Source: Cyanobacteriota bacterium
GTDB lineage: Bacteria; Cyanobacteriota; Cyanobacteriia; Leptolyngbyales; Leptolyngbyaceae
Length of the DNA stretch: 14,931 nt
Assembly: GCA_027482985.1 (NCBI GenBank)
Contig: JAIXVO010000677.1
Coordinates: 1 to 14,931 of the forward strand
Direction: 5' to 3'
Under the pieces are notes generated by a model. The model saw only the letters and a list, made by a program, of their open reading frames with translations. It was not told the DNA's origin and did not search any database. Made by a program: the position numbers and the translations under genes. Positions 1 to 6,883 of this stretch are shown here, in pieces; positions within the stretch are counted from its first letter, which is position 1, and every line of letters starts with the position of its first letter.

Positions 1-300
1 CTCATGCAGCGATGGTCATTTTATCCATTTCGGCGATCGCCCTGCACATCCGCCAAAATTCGTAGTGATTCACCTGCTCTTTATTGTGGGGGATTAGTGC
101 AGCGAGACTCTACCCTCAACTGAGTGACTCTGGTGAGAGTAATTGATGACCTATTTGGGTGAGGGTGGGGGCGCGATCGCGGGATCAGTCTTTAGATAGT
201 TATGACCGCATCCCTCCCATTAGATACTCCAAAAAGCTGTGTTGCCTCATCTTGTCCAGAGATCCAATCAAAATCTGAATTGCAATGAGGAGAGTGCTGT
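1..300. other. Upstream region without a supported gene
   Basis: No convincing gene lies here. On the minus strand, about 35 codons end in a TGA near base 2 (last residues DKMTIAA). They have no start codon with a ribosome binding site and no recognisable domain, so this may be the tail of a degraded gene or chance. A small hairpin, ACTCT-GGTG-AGAGT, lies at 127-140, and a HIP1-type palindrome (GCGATCGC with flanking bases) lies near 172-181. GAGGAG at 287-292 is the ribosome binding site of the permease that follows. I could not pick a convincing promoter. Confidence 0.6.
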
Positions 301-1656
301 GTGAGTAGACCTGGAAATCGAGTCGCATGGCAGTCCCCTGTCATTCCGGAAGCCGCCGCACCTCGACCCACGCTGACCTGGGTCGATGCAGTGGCGCTGA
401 TTGTCGGTATTGTGATTGGTGCGGGTATCTTTGAAACCCCTGCGCTGGTTGCCGCGAATGCGAATAGTGCCGAGATGCTCTTGTTTACCTGGTTGCTGGG
501 TGGCGGCATTTCGGTGGTGGGTGCTCTGTGCTATGCCGAACTGGCGACGACCTATCCCAGTGTGGGTGGCGTGTATGACTATCTCAAGCGAGCCTTTGGC
601 AAGGCAGTGGCATTTCTGTTTGCCTGGGCTCGGATGACCGTGGTGCAAACCGGATCGATCGCCCTCTTAGCCTTTGTCTTTGGCGATTACATGACGCAAT
701 TGGTCTACCTGGGAGATTTCTCAGCGTCCATTTATGCGGCGCTGGCGATCGCCCTCCTGACCGCCTTGAACATCGTCGGCTTACAAGTCGGCAAGCGCAC
801 TCAAAACTGGCTGACACTCGCCAAAGTGCTGGGCTTGATCCTGGTGATTGGCGTGGGGTTGTTGTTTACTGCGCCCCATGCGGCTCCACCACCCTCCTCG
901 ACGACAGGCGGGAGTTGGGGCTTAGCGCTGTTGTTTGTGTTGTTGTCCTATGGTGGGTGGAATGAAGCCGCTTATATTTCCGCCGAAATCCGGGATGTCA
1001 AACGCAATATGGTGCGATCGCTACTCTGGAGTCTGGGCCTCATCACCGCGATTTACTTGCTGATTAACCTGGCCTTTTTGCATGGGTTGGGTTTCGCAGG
1101 CATGGCGCAATCGAAAGCTGTGGCGGCTGATTTACTGCGGGTCACCTTTGGTCATCCCGGTGCGATGTTCATCAGCTTGTTGATTGCCGTTGCGACGCTC
1201 GGTGCCACCAATGCCACGATTTTCACCGGAGCTAGAACGAATTTTGCCCTGGGTCAAGATTTTGCCCTGTTTCGCTTTCTCGATCGCTGGCAACCTCTCC
1301 CCAGTAGCCCCATTCCAGCCTTTTTGCTGCAAGGCGCGATCGCCCTGGCGCTGGTGGGATTAGGCACCTTCACCCGCGAAGGGTTCAAAACAATGGTGGA
1401 ATATACTGCTCCGATTTTTTGGTTCTTTTTTCTGCTGACGGGCCTCTCGCTGTTCGTGTTGCGCCGGAAAGATCCGATGCGATCGCGCCCGTTTGTGGTG
1501 CCCTTTTATCCCCTCACGCCCCTGCTGTTTTGTGGGGTGTGTGGCTATCTGTTGTATTCCAGTTTGGCGTACACCGGACTGGGGGCACTGGTGGGAATTG
1601 TCGTAGTGGCGCTGGGGATTCCGGTTTGGTTATGGGATCGATATCGCTCGACTTGA
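301..1656 (+). CDS. APC-superfamily amino acid permease
   Basis: This is a secondary transporter of the amino acid-polyamine-organocation (APC) superfamily, acting in the cytoplasmic membrane, probably for amino acids; the substrate cannot be read from the sequence. The 451-residue protein has about twelve hydrophobic segments, the usual APC number and length. The first helix carries the family's glycine-rich substrate-binding motif (GIVIGAGIF, residues 36-44), and the end of helix 2 reads GALCYAEL, typical of APC members. Two arginine-rich stretches (RRKDPMRSR and WDRYRST) flank the last helices on the likely cytoplasmic side. The start is GTG, supported by GAGGAG at 287-292 with an 8-nt spacer. 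The next gene follows after 56 nt with its own ribosome binding site. Membership of the APC fold is well supported; the exact subfamily is not. Confidence 0.9.
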   Translation: MSRPGNRVAWQSPVIPEAAAPRPTLTWVDAVALIVGIVIGAGIFETPALVAANANSAEMLLFTWLLGGGISVVGALCYAELATTYPSVGGVYDYLKRAFGKAVAFLFAWARMTVVQTGSIALLAFVFGDYMTQLVYLGDFSASIYAALAIALLTALNIVGLQVGKRTQNWLTLAKVLGLILVIGVGLLFTAPHAAPPPSSTTGGSWGLALLFVLLSYGGWNEAAYISAEIRDVKRNMVRSLLWSLGLITAIYLLINLAFLHGLGFAGMAQSKAVAADLLRVTFGHPGAMFISLLIAVATLGATNATIFTGARTNFALGQDFALFRFLDRWQPLPSSPIPAFLLQGAIALALVGLGTFTREGFKTMVEYTAPIFWFFFLLTGLSLFVLRRKDPMRSRPFVVPFYPLTPLLFCGVCGYLLYSSLAYTGLGALVGIVVVALGIPVWLWDRYRST

Positions 1657-1712
1657 CCGCGCATTCAGATTGATTGATGACATCAGTTGCAATGACAAAG
1701 GAGAATTGAAGG

Positions 1713-2324
1713 ATGAATCTCAAGCGATCGCTGTTATTCCTGTTAGCCGGGGTGGGTGTACTGACGGCAGTTGTCGTCAAATGGGGGCAACAACCCCAAG
1801 CAGTAGATGCTTCCGCTGAAACACCGACGCAACTGGCGCAATCCCGTAATTTGGATGTGCCCTATGTGCCGACACCACAACCCGTGGTGGATGCCATGTT
1901 GAAACTGGCGAATGTGCAACCGGGCGATCGCCTGTATGACCTCGGCAGTGGGGATGGGCGCATTGTGGTGACGGCTGCGAAACGGTTTGGGATACGCGGC
2001 GTGGGGGTGGATCTCGATCCGGCGCGAGTCCGAGAAGCGAAAGCCAATGCGAAACAAGCCGGGGTGACTGACCTGGTGGAATTTCGGCAGCAGGATTTGT
2101 TTGAAACTGATTTACGGAAGGCTACTGTCGTCACGCTGTACTTGCTGCCGGACATTAATTTGAGGTTGCGCCCCAAATTGCTAGAAGAACTCCAACCCGG
2201 CACCCGGATTGTCTCCCATGCTTTTGATATGGGCAACTGGAAGCCCGAAAAAGTGGTGCAGGTAGACGGTCGCACGATCTACTTCTGGACTGTCCCTGAG
2301 CGGAAAACCACATCTACGAACTAA
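1713..2324 (+). CDS. Membrane-anchored class I SAM-dependent methyltransferase
   Basis: This is a Rossmann-fold methyltransferase of 203 residues. Motif I is DLGSGDG (76-82), the acidic residue that would hold the SAM ribose is D100 (GVGVDLDP), and DLF at 128-130 followed by the LYLLP strand at 142-146 completes the usual core. The entry segment (YVPTPQPVVDAMLKLA) and the LYLLP region resemble small lysine methyltransferases of the FAM173 type, a family-level impression only. Residues 1-24 begin with positive charge (MNLKRS) followed by one hydrophobic stretch, so the protein is anchored or exported, which is odd for an enzyme that uses cytosolic SAM. The start has AAAGGAG at 1697-1703 and a 9-nt spacer. 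It may be co-transcribed with the permease 56 nt upstream. The target is unknown. Confidence 0.85.
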   Translation: MNLKRSLLFLLAGVGVLTAVVVKWGQQPQAVDASAETPTQLAQSRNLDVPYVPTPQPVVDAMLKLANVQPGDRLYDLGSGDGRIVVTAAKRFGIRGVGVDLDPARVREAKANAKQAGVTDLVEFRQQDLFETDLRKATVVTLYLLPDINLRLRPKLLEELQPGTRIVSHAFDMGNWKPEKVVQVDGRTIYFWTVPERKTTSTN

Positions 2325-2332
2325 AAGCAGGG

Positions 2333-2380
2333 GCGATCGCGGTTTGCTGGGAGCAGAAATGCACCTCAGACCGCGATTGC
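2333..2380 (+). terminator. Hairpin after the methyltransferase gene
   Basis: Left arm GCGATCGCGGTTTG (2333-2346) pairs with CAGACCGCGATTGC (2367-2380). This gives 14 continuous pairs including two G-U wobbles, with a 20-nt loop. It starts 9 nt after the stop codon. There is no U tract after the stem, so it may protect the 3' end or act as a weak terminator rather than a classical intrinsic one. Part of the left arm is a HIP1 palindrome. Confidence 0.45.
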
Positions 2381-2460
2381 CCATGCTCAAATTGGGGTTA
2401 ACGATTTCATGAACCAAGTTGGCGAGATGGGCGATCGTGACTGTCCTAAGCAGCGGTTGT

Positions 2461-2487
2461 GTCGGGTTTCGCGAGGCTCTACCCGAC
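2461..2487. repeat. REP-like palindrome
   Basis: Perfect 7-bp arms GTCGGGT and ACCCGAC flank a 13-nt loop rich in CG and CT. The pattern resembles small dispersed palindromes common in cyanobacterial intergenic DNA. Only this one copy is in the window, so repeat status is inferred from general knowledge. Confidence 0.4.
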
Positions 2488-2648
2488 CTACGGGAGCTTA
2501 CCTCTGGAAAATATCTTGGCATAGTCGTGATCGCGCTTCTGCCACATAGTTTTCTCTCAAAGGACAGGAAGCATTAATGGGCGATAGTGGCAGGCGGAGA
2601 TAGGATGGTGCTGTCAATTGGCGGTGCTCAAAGAGTCATCAATCTGCC

Positions 2649-2972
2649 ATGTTCAAGCTCCCCCCTGTTAAGTTTGAAGCGGCTTTTATCTTGGGCGTGT
2701 TGTGGATGTTCCTCATGATGCTGGCGATCGCGACCAGTGTGCCCGGTAATCCTAAGCCCAATACTGTGCCATCTGCGATCTTCTTGACCCTGGCATTGCT
2801 GGAATGGGCGTTCGTTTGCTGGGGGGCGCTGGTTTCTGCCACCATTCGTAACTGGATCTTTGTCCCCTCGCAAGCACTGGAAGAAGCCGCGATCGGCTTG
2901 CTGATTGGGGACTGCGGCACCATTGTAGGCATTATTTACGTGCTACACCGACGGTGGACACTGTGGCAATAA
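2649..2972 (+). CDS. Hypothetical small membrane protein
   Basis: I do not recognise this family. The protein has 107 residues and three likely membrane helices: about 10-31 (FEAAFILGVLWMFLMM onward), 43-64 and 81-99. The N-terminus is short and carries two lysines, and the C-terminus ends in an HRRW stretch that is probably cytoplasmic. A proline-rich turn (VPGNPKPNTVP) follows helix 1. The ATG is the first start in this frame after an upstream TAG at 2601; no ribosome binding site is visible, which is common in cyanobacteria. It stands alone, more than 300 nt after the methyltransferase and about 105 nt before the next gene. HIP1 sites within it and its amino acid make-up suggest a genuine resident gene. 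Confidence 0.6.
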   Translation: MFKLPPVKFEAAFILGVLWMFLMMLAIATSVPGNPKPNTVPSAIFLTLALLEWAFVCWGALVSATIRNWIFVPSQALEEAAIGLLIGDCGTIVGIIYVLHRRWTLWQ

Positions 2973-3077
2973 ATCCGGTTGCCCATCATTACCTCAAGCC
3001 TCAGCCCCATGTCATTCGTTCGGAATCCAGGCTGGCTATGCTGGCTCTAACACTAGAGGGAGCTAGCAACACCACCG

Positions 3078-3875
3078 ATGAGAATTATCGAGCAAACATC
3101 AGAGCGTTTGAAAACCCGTTACTACCCCATTAATAGTTGGGTGGTGGGTGGCTGCTGTCTCTGTGTGACACTCCATACGCTGGTGCGATCGCTGGTTTGG
3201 GAACCCACCTCGACAGTTTTAAACTGTACTCGGCAAACAACTTCAGTGACTTGCCAATTACAGCAACAAACCTTCATTGGCATCCAACAGGAACAAACAC
3301 TCGAAGCGGTTCGTTCCGTCGAAGGTGTCGGCGGCGGCACCAATCGTCCCATTTGGCTGGTTGCGCCGACACAAACACTGCCCGTTTCTAATTCATCTAG
3401 TCGGAGGGATACCTTTAACACGATTCAGACTTTTCTCAACACGCCAAGTGCCAAGTCTCTGACGCTGCGCTACGATCAGCCAACTGCGATGCTATTCGCG
3501 CCTATCCCCATTTTGCTGTTTGGCGGATTGGGATTGGCATTATTATTTTTGTCCGTTGCTAATAGTTGCACGTTCGATAAAACGCAGAATCAAATTATTC
3601 TGAAATCCCGAACCTTGATGGAGAAGCAAGCATCCATCGAAACCTTTTCTCTGTCTAGCTTTCAAGGTATTGAGATTGAATCATATTCAACGAAAATTGG
3701 TAACCGCTATAACCTGTTGCTCGTACTCACGCATGAAAAACCCCCTTTCTATAGACCTGTTGTTAAAACGCATGTTCTGAGTGTTGATGTGGTTGCCATC
3801 ATTGCTTTGAACTATGAGCAAGCCACTCGAATTACAGAGACGATTGAGTCATTTGTTTTAGGTAAGGAAGTGTAA
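3078..3875 (+). CDS. Hypothetical two-helix membrane protein
   Basis: I cannot name a family. The 265-residue protein has one hydrophobic helix at about 19-37, an external stretch of roughly 100 residues, a second helix at about 140-161, and a C-terminal domain of about 100 residues. The external part contains two cysteines nine residues apart (NC-TRQTTSVT-C), which could form a disulfide if it faces the periplasm. The C-terminal part (CTFDKTQNQIILKS..., then a run of short strands) is reminiscent of bacterial PH-like membrane-protein domains; this is inference. AGAGGGAG at 3055-3062 is about 15 nt from the ATG, further than ideal, so the start is moderately sure. No operon partner is evident. 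A hairpin follows the gene at 3891-3934. Confidence 0.6.
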   Translation: MRIIEQTSERLKTRYYPINSWVVGGCCLCVTLHTLVRSLVWEPTSTVLNCTRQTTSVTCQLQQQTFIGIQQEQTLEAVRSVEGVGGGTNRPIWLVAPTQTLPVSNSSSRRDTFNTIQTFLNTPSAKSLTLRYDQPTAMLFAPIPILLFGGLGLALLFLSVANSCTFDKTQNQIILKSRTLMEKQASIETFSLSSFQGIEIESYSTKIGNRYNLLLVLTHEKPPFYRPVVKTHVLSVDVVAIIALNYEQATRITETIESFVLGKEV

Positions 3876-3890
3876 TCACTCCCAGTGACC

Positions 3891-3934
3891 AGCCGCCGCT
3901 CGATCGCCCTGATGAGAATAGCGATTGAGCGGCT
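3891..3934 (+). terminator. Hairpin downstream of the two-helix protein gene
   Basis: AGCCG, a CCG bulge and CTCGATCGC (3891-3907) pair with GCGATTGAGCGGCT (3921-3934). This makes a stem of about 13 pairs with one mismatch, a 3-nt bulge and a 13-nt loop, 15 nt after the stop codon. No U run follows. It is a possible terminator or 3'-end protecting structure. Confidence 0.4.
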
Positions 3935-4057
3935 AGCTGTCCTAACTCATAGTTGCTCGATCACCCCTCATCACACCTGCGATCCGATCGCCCATCTACC
4001 CCGATCGCAGTCTTGCTGACGAGATCCCCAAAGAACTGCGATCGCCGTTATTCTGGA

Positions 4058-4063
4058 TACAAT
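4058..4063 (+). promoter_or_regulatory. Candidate -10 box for the VWA gene
   Basis: TACAAT matches the -10 consensus at five of six bases. No good -35 box lies 16-18 nt upstream. A transcript starting near 4070 would leave a leader of about 65 nt to the ATG at 4135 and would exclude the TTG at 4063. The 3935-4057 stretch before it is unusually dense in GATCGC words but shows nothing else. Confidence 0.3.
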
Positions 4064-4134
4064 TGTACTGGGAAAGAATGCTGTTTGGGATTCAACCTGA
4101 TGCGGCTCACGGCGGATGCTCAAGGATGGTAGCG

Positions 4135-5271
4135 ATGACGACTGAGACAGAACGGTTACGCCGCTGGCGATTGATCTTGGGGGGGGGAGCTGCCGATGGG
4201 ATAGAAGCAGGGAATGGGTTCAGTTTGGGTGCGAGTGATCAGGTGATCGACCAGGCGCTGAGTGCGTTGTATGACAGCGATCGCCAGGGGGGATTAGGAG
4301 GATCTGCACCGAAAGTGGCGCGTTGGTTGGGCGACATTCGAACCTATTTCCCGACTTCAGTGGTGCAAGTGATGCAGCAGGATGCCCTGGAGCGGCTCAA
4401 TCTGCGGCAGATGTTATTGGAACCGGAATTGTTGGCAGCGATGGAGCCGGATGTCCATCTGGTTGCCAATTTGCTGGCATTGAGTGGCGTGATGCCAGCG
4501 AAAACCAAGGACACGGCGCGAATTGTGGTGCAACGGGTAGTGGATGAATTGCTTCAGAAGTTGGCGAATCCCATGCGGCAGGCGATCCTGGGGAGTCTCA
4601 ATCGCGCTACACGGAACCGTCGGCCGCGCCATCATGAAATTGACTGGCACCGCACCATTCGCGCCAACCTGAAACATTACCAGCCGGACTACCGGACGAT
4701 TATTCCCGAAACGCGGATTGGCTTTGGGCGCAAACGGTCGGCTCTGCGAGACATGATCTTGTGTGTTGATCAAAGTGGGTCGATGGCTACCTCGGTCGTC
4801 TATGCCAGCATCTTCAGTGCGGTGCTGGCCTCTTTACCCGCAGTGCGCACGCGGCTGGTGGTGTTTGATACGGCAGTGGTGGATCTGACGGCATTGTTGC
4901 AAGACCCAGTGGAAGTTTTGTTTGGGACGCAATTGGGCGGCGGTACCGATATTCATCAGGCGTTGACCTACTGTCAGAGTTTAGTGCAGCGACCGCAGGA
5001 CACGATTTTGGTGTTGATTAGTGACCTCTATGAAGGCGGAAATACTGATGCCATGCGGCAACGGGTGCGGGCGATCGCGGGATCGGGAGTGCAGTTCATT
5101 ACCCTGCTGGCGTTGAATGATGAGGGTGCACCTTGCTATGACTCCGCGCATACGCAATTCATGGCGACCCTGGGGATTCCGGCGTTTGCCTGTACGCCCG
5201 ATCGCTTCCCAGATTTGATGGCAGCGGCAATTAATCGGCAGGATTTGACTCAGTGGGTGGCATCGACTTAA
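4135..5271 (+). CDS. VWA domain protein with complete MIDAS motif
   Basis: The 378-residue protein ends in a von Willebrand factor A domain. The metal-ion-dependent adhesion site is complete: D212-x-S214-x-S216 (VDQSGSM), T271 (GGGTDIHQ) and D297 (ISDLYEGG). The helical N-terminal half opens with ERLRRWRLILGGG. The ISDLYEGG signature and overall layout match bacterial CoxE-like VWA proteins that usually act beside a MoxR-type AAA ATPase; no such partner is in the window. The open frame extends upstream to a TTG at 4063 with ATGs at 4078 and 4126, but I prefer ATG 4135. AAGGA lies 8 nt before it, the -10 box overlaps the TTG, and family members start near this point. A run of nine G at 4179-4187 falls 15 codons into the gene and could be a slippage site. 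Confidence 0.85.
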   Translation: MTTETERLRRWRLILGGGAADGIEAGNGFSLGASDQVIDQALSALYDSDRQGGLGGSAPKVARWLGDIRTYFPTSVVQVMQQDALERLNLRQMLLEPELLAAMEPDVHLVANLLALSGVMPAKTKDTARIVVQRVVDELLQKLANPMRQAILGSLNRATRNRRPRHHEIDWHRTIRANLKHYQPDYRTIIPETRIGFGRKRSALRDMILCVDQSGSMATSVVYASIFSAVLASLPAVRTRLVVFDTAVVDLTALLQDPVEVLFGTQLGGGTDIHQALTYCQSLVQRPQDTILVLISDLYEGGNTDAMRQRVRAIAGSGVQFITLLALNDEGAPCYDSAHTQFMATLGIPAFACTPDRFPDLMAAAINRQDLTQWVAST

Positions 5272-5275
5272 TCTT

Positions 5276-5349
5276 ACGTCCAAGCCTAAATCCTGCAAAT
5301 TCAGGCTGGCGACACAGCCTCTTTGTCGCGGGGTGTTGGGCTTGGACGT
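5276..5349. terminator. Three-way-junction fold between convergent genes
   Basis: A perfect 11-bp outer stem, ACGTCCAAGCC (5276-5286) with GGCTTGGACGT (5339-5349), encloses two smaller stems. These are CCTG/CAGG (5292-5295 and 5302-5305, 6-nt loop) and GCGACA/TGTCGC (5309-5314 and 5324-5329, 9-nt loop). It starts 4 nt after the VWA stop and lies 100 nt past the end of map, so a bidirectional terminator is the simplest role. There is no long U tract on either strand. It could instead be a small mobile repeat or a structured RNA. Confidence 0.45.
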
Positions 5350-5449
5350 GTCAGCGACAATGATCTCAGCCGCATGGGAAAACTCCCCGGTAGAGCCTGA
5401 CATCGCTTTACAAGTTGCTGGAGTGCAGGATTATGAGCGTAGGCCAAGG

Positions 5450-6274
5450 CTACAACGTACTGCGATCGGTGAGAATTTCATAGCCCGTTTCCGTCACCAG
5501 CACCGTATGTTCAAACTGGGCGGAGAGGGCATTATCGACCGTGACTGCCGTCCAGCGATCGCCCAGGATACGAGTGACTTTGGAACCCGCGTTGACAATG
5601 GGTTCGATCGCCAGCGTCATGCCTGCCCGTAATTTGACGTTGGGCATTTGGTGGGTGCGGAAATTGAAAACAGAGGGTTCTTCGTGTAAATTGCGACCCA
5701 CCCCATGTCCAGTAAAATCTTCGACGACGGTAAAGCCGTTCGCTTTGACGTGATCTTCGATCGCCCCGGCTAGATCCATCAGGAAGGCTCCGGCTTTCAC
5801 CTGCTCAATGCCTTTATACAACGCTTCTTCTGCGACTTTGATCAGACGCGCCGCAGCGGGTGTGACTTGCCCGACGGCGATCGTGATGCAGGAATCGCCA
5901 TGAAAGCCTTCAAAGTAAGCCCCAGTATCCACCTTGAGCACATCTCCCGGTCGAATCACTTTGCGGCGGTTGGGAATGCCATGCACCACTTCATGATTGA
6001 TGGAGGCGCAAATTGACGCTGGGAAGCCGTGATAGCCTTTGAAACTGGGGGTCGCTCCCATTTCGCGAATTCGCTTTTCGGCATGGACATCCAGGTCTGC
6101 GGTCGTCATCCCCGGCTGCACTAATTCAGAAATTTCCTTCAACACCGTGGCGACAATCCGTGCCGCCTGCCGCATCGTTTCAATTTCGCGGGGAGATTTG
6201 ATTTCCACGCCAGACCGTTGCTTCTTGGGAGCAGGCAGGGCGGGTTGGTTCAGCAGTTGGCTCAGGATGTTCAT
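5450..6274 (-). CDS. map: Type I methionine aminopeptidase
   Basis: This cytosolic metalloenzyme removes the initiator methionine from new proteins. All five metal ligands of the family are present with the correct spacing: D116, D127, H190, E224 and E255. The substrate-binding histidine is H98 (VVHGIP). The signatures GFHGD, TGHGVGR and AIEPI are intact. At 274 residues it is about ten longer than the E. coli enzyme; the extra is a short N-terminal tail (residues 1-20) rich in proline and lysine, without the zinc-finger extension seen in some MetAPs. The start is ATG without a clear ribosome binding site. It lies 129 nt downstream of the cupredoxin gene, so it may have its own promoter. Cyanobacteria often carry several map paralogues; which one this is cannot be told here. 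Confidence 0.96.
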   Translation of the reverse strand: MNILSQLLNQPALPAPKKQRSGVEIKSPREIETMRQAARIVATVLKEISELVQPGMTTADLDVHAEKRIREMGATPSFKGYHGFPASICASINHEVVHGIPNRRKVIRPGDVLKVDTGAYFEGFHGDSCITIAVGQVTPAAARLIKVAEEALYKGIEQVKAGAFLMDLAGAIEDHVKANGFTVVEDFTGHGVGRNLHEEPSVFNFRTHQMPNVKLRAGMTLAIEPIVNAGSKVTRILGDRWTAVTVDNALSAQFEHTVLVTETGYEILTDRSTL

Positions 6275-6380
6275 GCAATTCCAGCAGTGAGGGTGCTTAA
6301 AGGGTCGAGGACGATGACAAAAGGTTTCTAATCTTTAACTTTAGACTAAATTTCTTGAATCTGCTGGCAGCACAGCTAAC

Positions 6381-6404
6381 GACTATTAGTTGTTGGCAAT
6401 AGTC
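6381..6404 (-). terminator. Hairpin at the end of the cupredoxin gene
   Basis: Perfect 7-bp arms GACTATT (6381-6387) and AATAGTC (6398-6404) with a 10-nt loop. The stem begins at the last base of the cupredoxin stop codon. No U tract follows on the minus strand, so its role as a terminator is uncertain. The remainder of the gap to map is AT-rich and may hold the map promoter, but I cannot pick one. Confidence 0.3.
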
Positions 6405-6874
6405 TATTTGTTTACGATCGCCAGTTGCCCCACCATCCCAGCGGCGGCATGTCCCGGAATCGTGCAATGGAGCTCGTAGGTGCCCGTGCGGATGGGGACA
6501 AAAAGCCACTCGGCGATCGCCCCGGGCTTCAGTTCCAACTCGTGAATCGCGCCCTTAATTTCCACGTCGCCTGCTTCCACCTTTTGCGACCAGAGATTAT
6601 CGGCAAAATCTTTCGCCGTGAAATAGTGCTTCTCCTGACTGGGATTATCCAACACCAGCTTGTAGCGCTTTCCAGCGACAAACTTGAGATCCGCCGGGAA
6701 AAACTTCAGCTCATTGGCGGCATTCCCCAAATGCACCTCCACGGTGATCAGCGGCATCCGGGAGGGATCGAGGGGCGTGGGGGCAGCGATCGCGGTGGGG
6801 ATACCCCAGCCCAGCAAACTCCAGCCGAGCCAGAGCATCAGACCCAGCCGTTGTAGCCATGACCGCGATCGCAT
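6404..6874 (-). CDS. Exported cupredoxin (type 1 copper protein)
   Basis: This is a small copper protein predicted outside the cytoplasm (periplasm or thylakoid lumen). A positively charged start and a Trp/Leu-rich core lead to an AIA-AP signal cleavage site, leaving a mature domain of about 125 residues. The type 1 copper ligands are visible: His in EKHYF, then Cys-x4-His-x4-Met in LHCTIPGHAAAGM. The redox partner is unknown; it is not plastocyanin, whose ligand spacing differs. The frame can also start at GTG 6880, only 3 nt after the M16 stop, but AAGAGG at 6885-6880 sits 5 nt before ATG 6874, so I prefer the ATG (156 residues). Spacing of 9 nt or less suggests one mRNA with the protease. 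Confidence 0.88.
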   Translation of the reverse strand: MRSRSWLQRLGLMLWLGWSLLGWGIPTAIAAPTPLDPSRMPLITVEVHLGNAANELKFFPADLKFVAGKRYKLVLDNPSQEKHYFTAKDFADNLWSQKVEAGDVEIKGAIHELELKPGAIAEWLFVPIRTGTYELHCTIPGHAAAGMVGQLAIVNK

Positions 6875-6883
6875 AGACACCTC

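Larger units (their letters stand above)
2325..2648. other. Intergenic region with hairpin and REP-like palindrome
   Basis: This 324-nt gap has no supported gene. It holds a long hairpin just after the methyltransferase stop (2333-2380) and a separate palindrome with arms GTCGGGT (2461-2467) and ACCCGAC (2481-2487), both listed separately. The rest, about 2490-2648, shows no clear promoter or RNA structure. Confidence 0.6.

Noticed and set aside
1..105. C-terminal end of a minus-strand gene
   Set aside because: About 35 open codons ending near base 2 follow an in-frame TAG and have no start, ribosome binding site or recognisable family.
3935..4057. Dense GATCGC words as a possible regulatory array or CRISPR
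   Set aside because: The words are HIP1-type sites at irregular spacing with no repeat-spacer structure.
4063..4134. Longer VWA start at TTG 4063, ATG 4078 or ATG 4126
   Set aside because: A -10-like TACAAT overlaps the TTG, the added residues look unlike the family, and AAGGA is well spaced only for ATG 4135.
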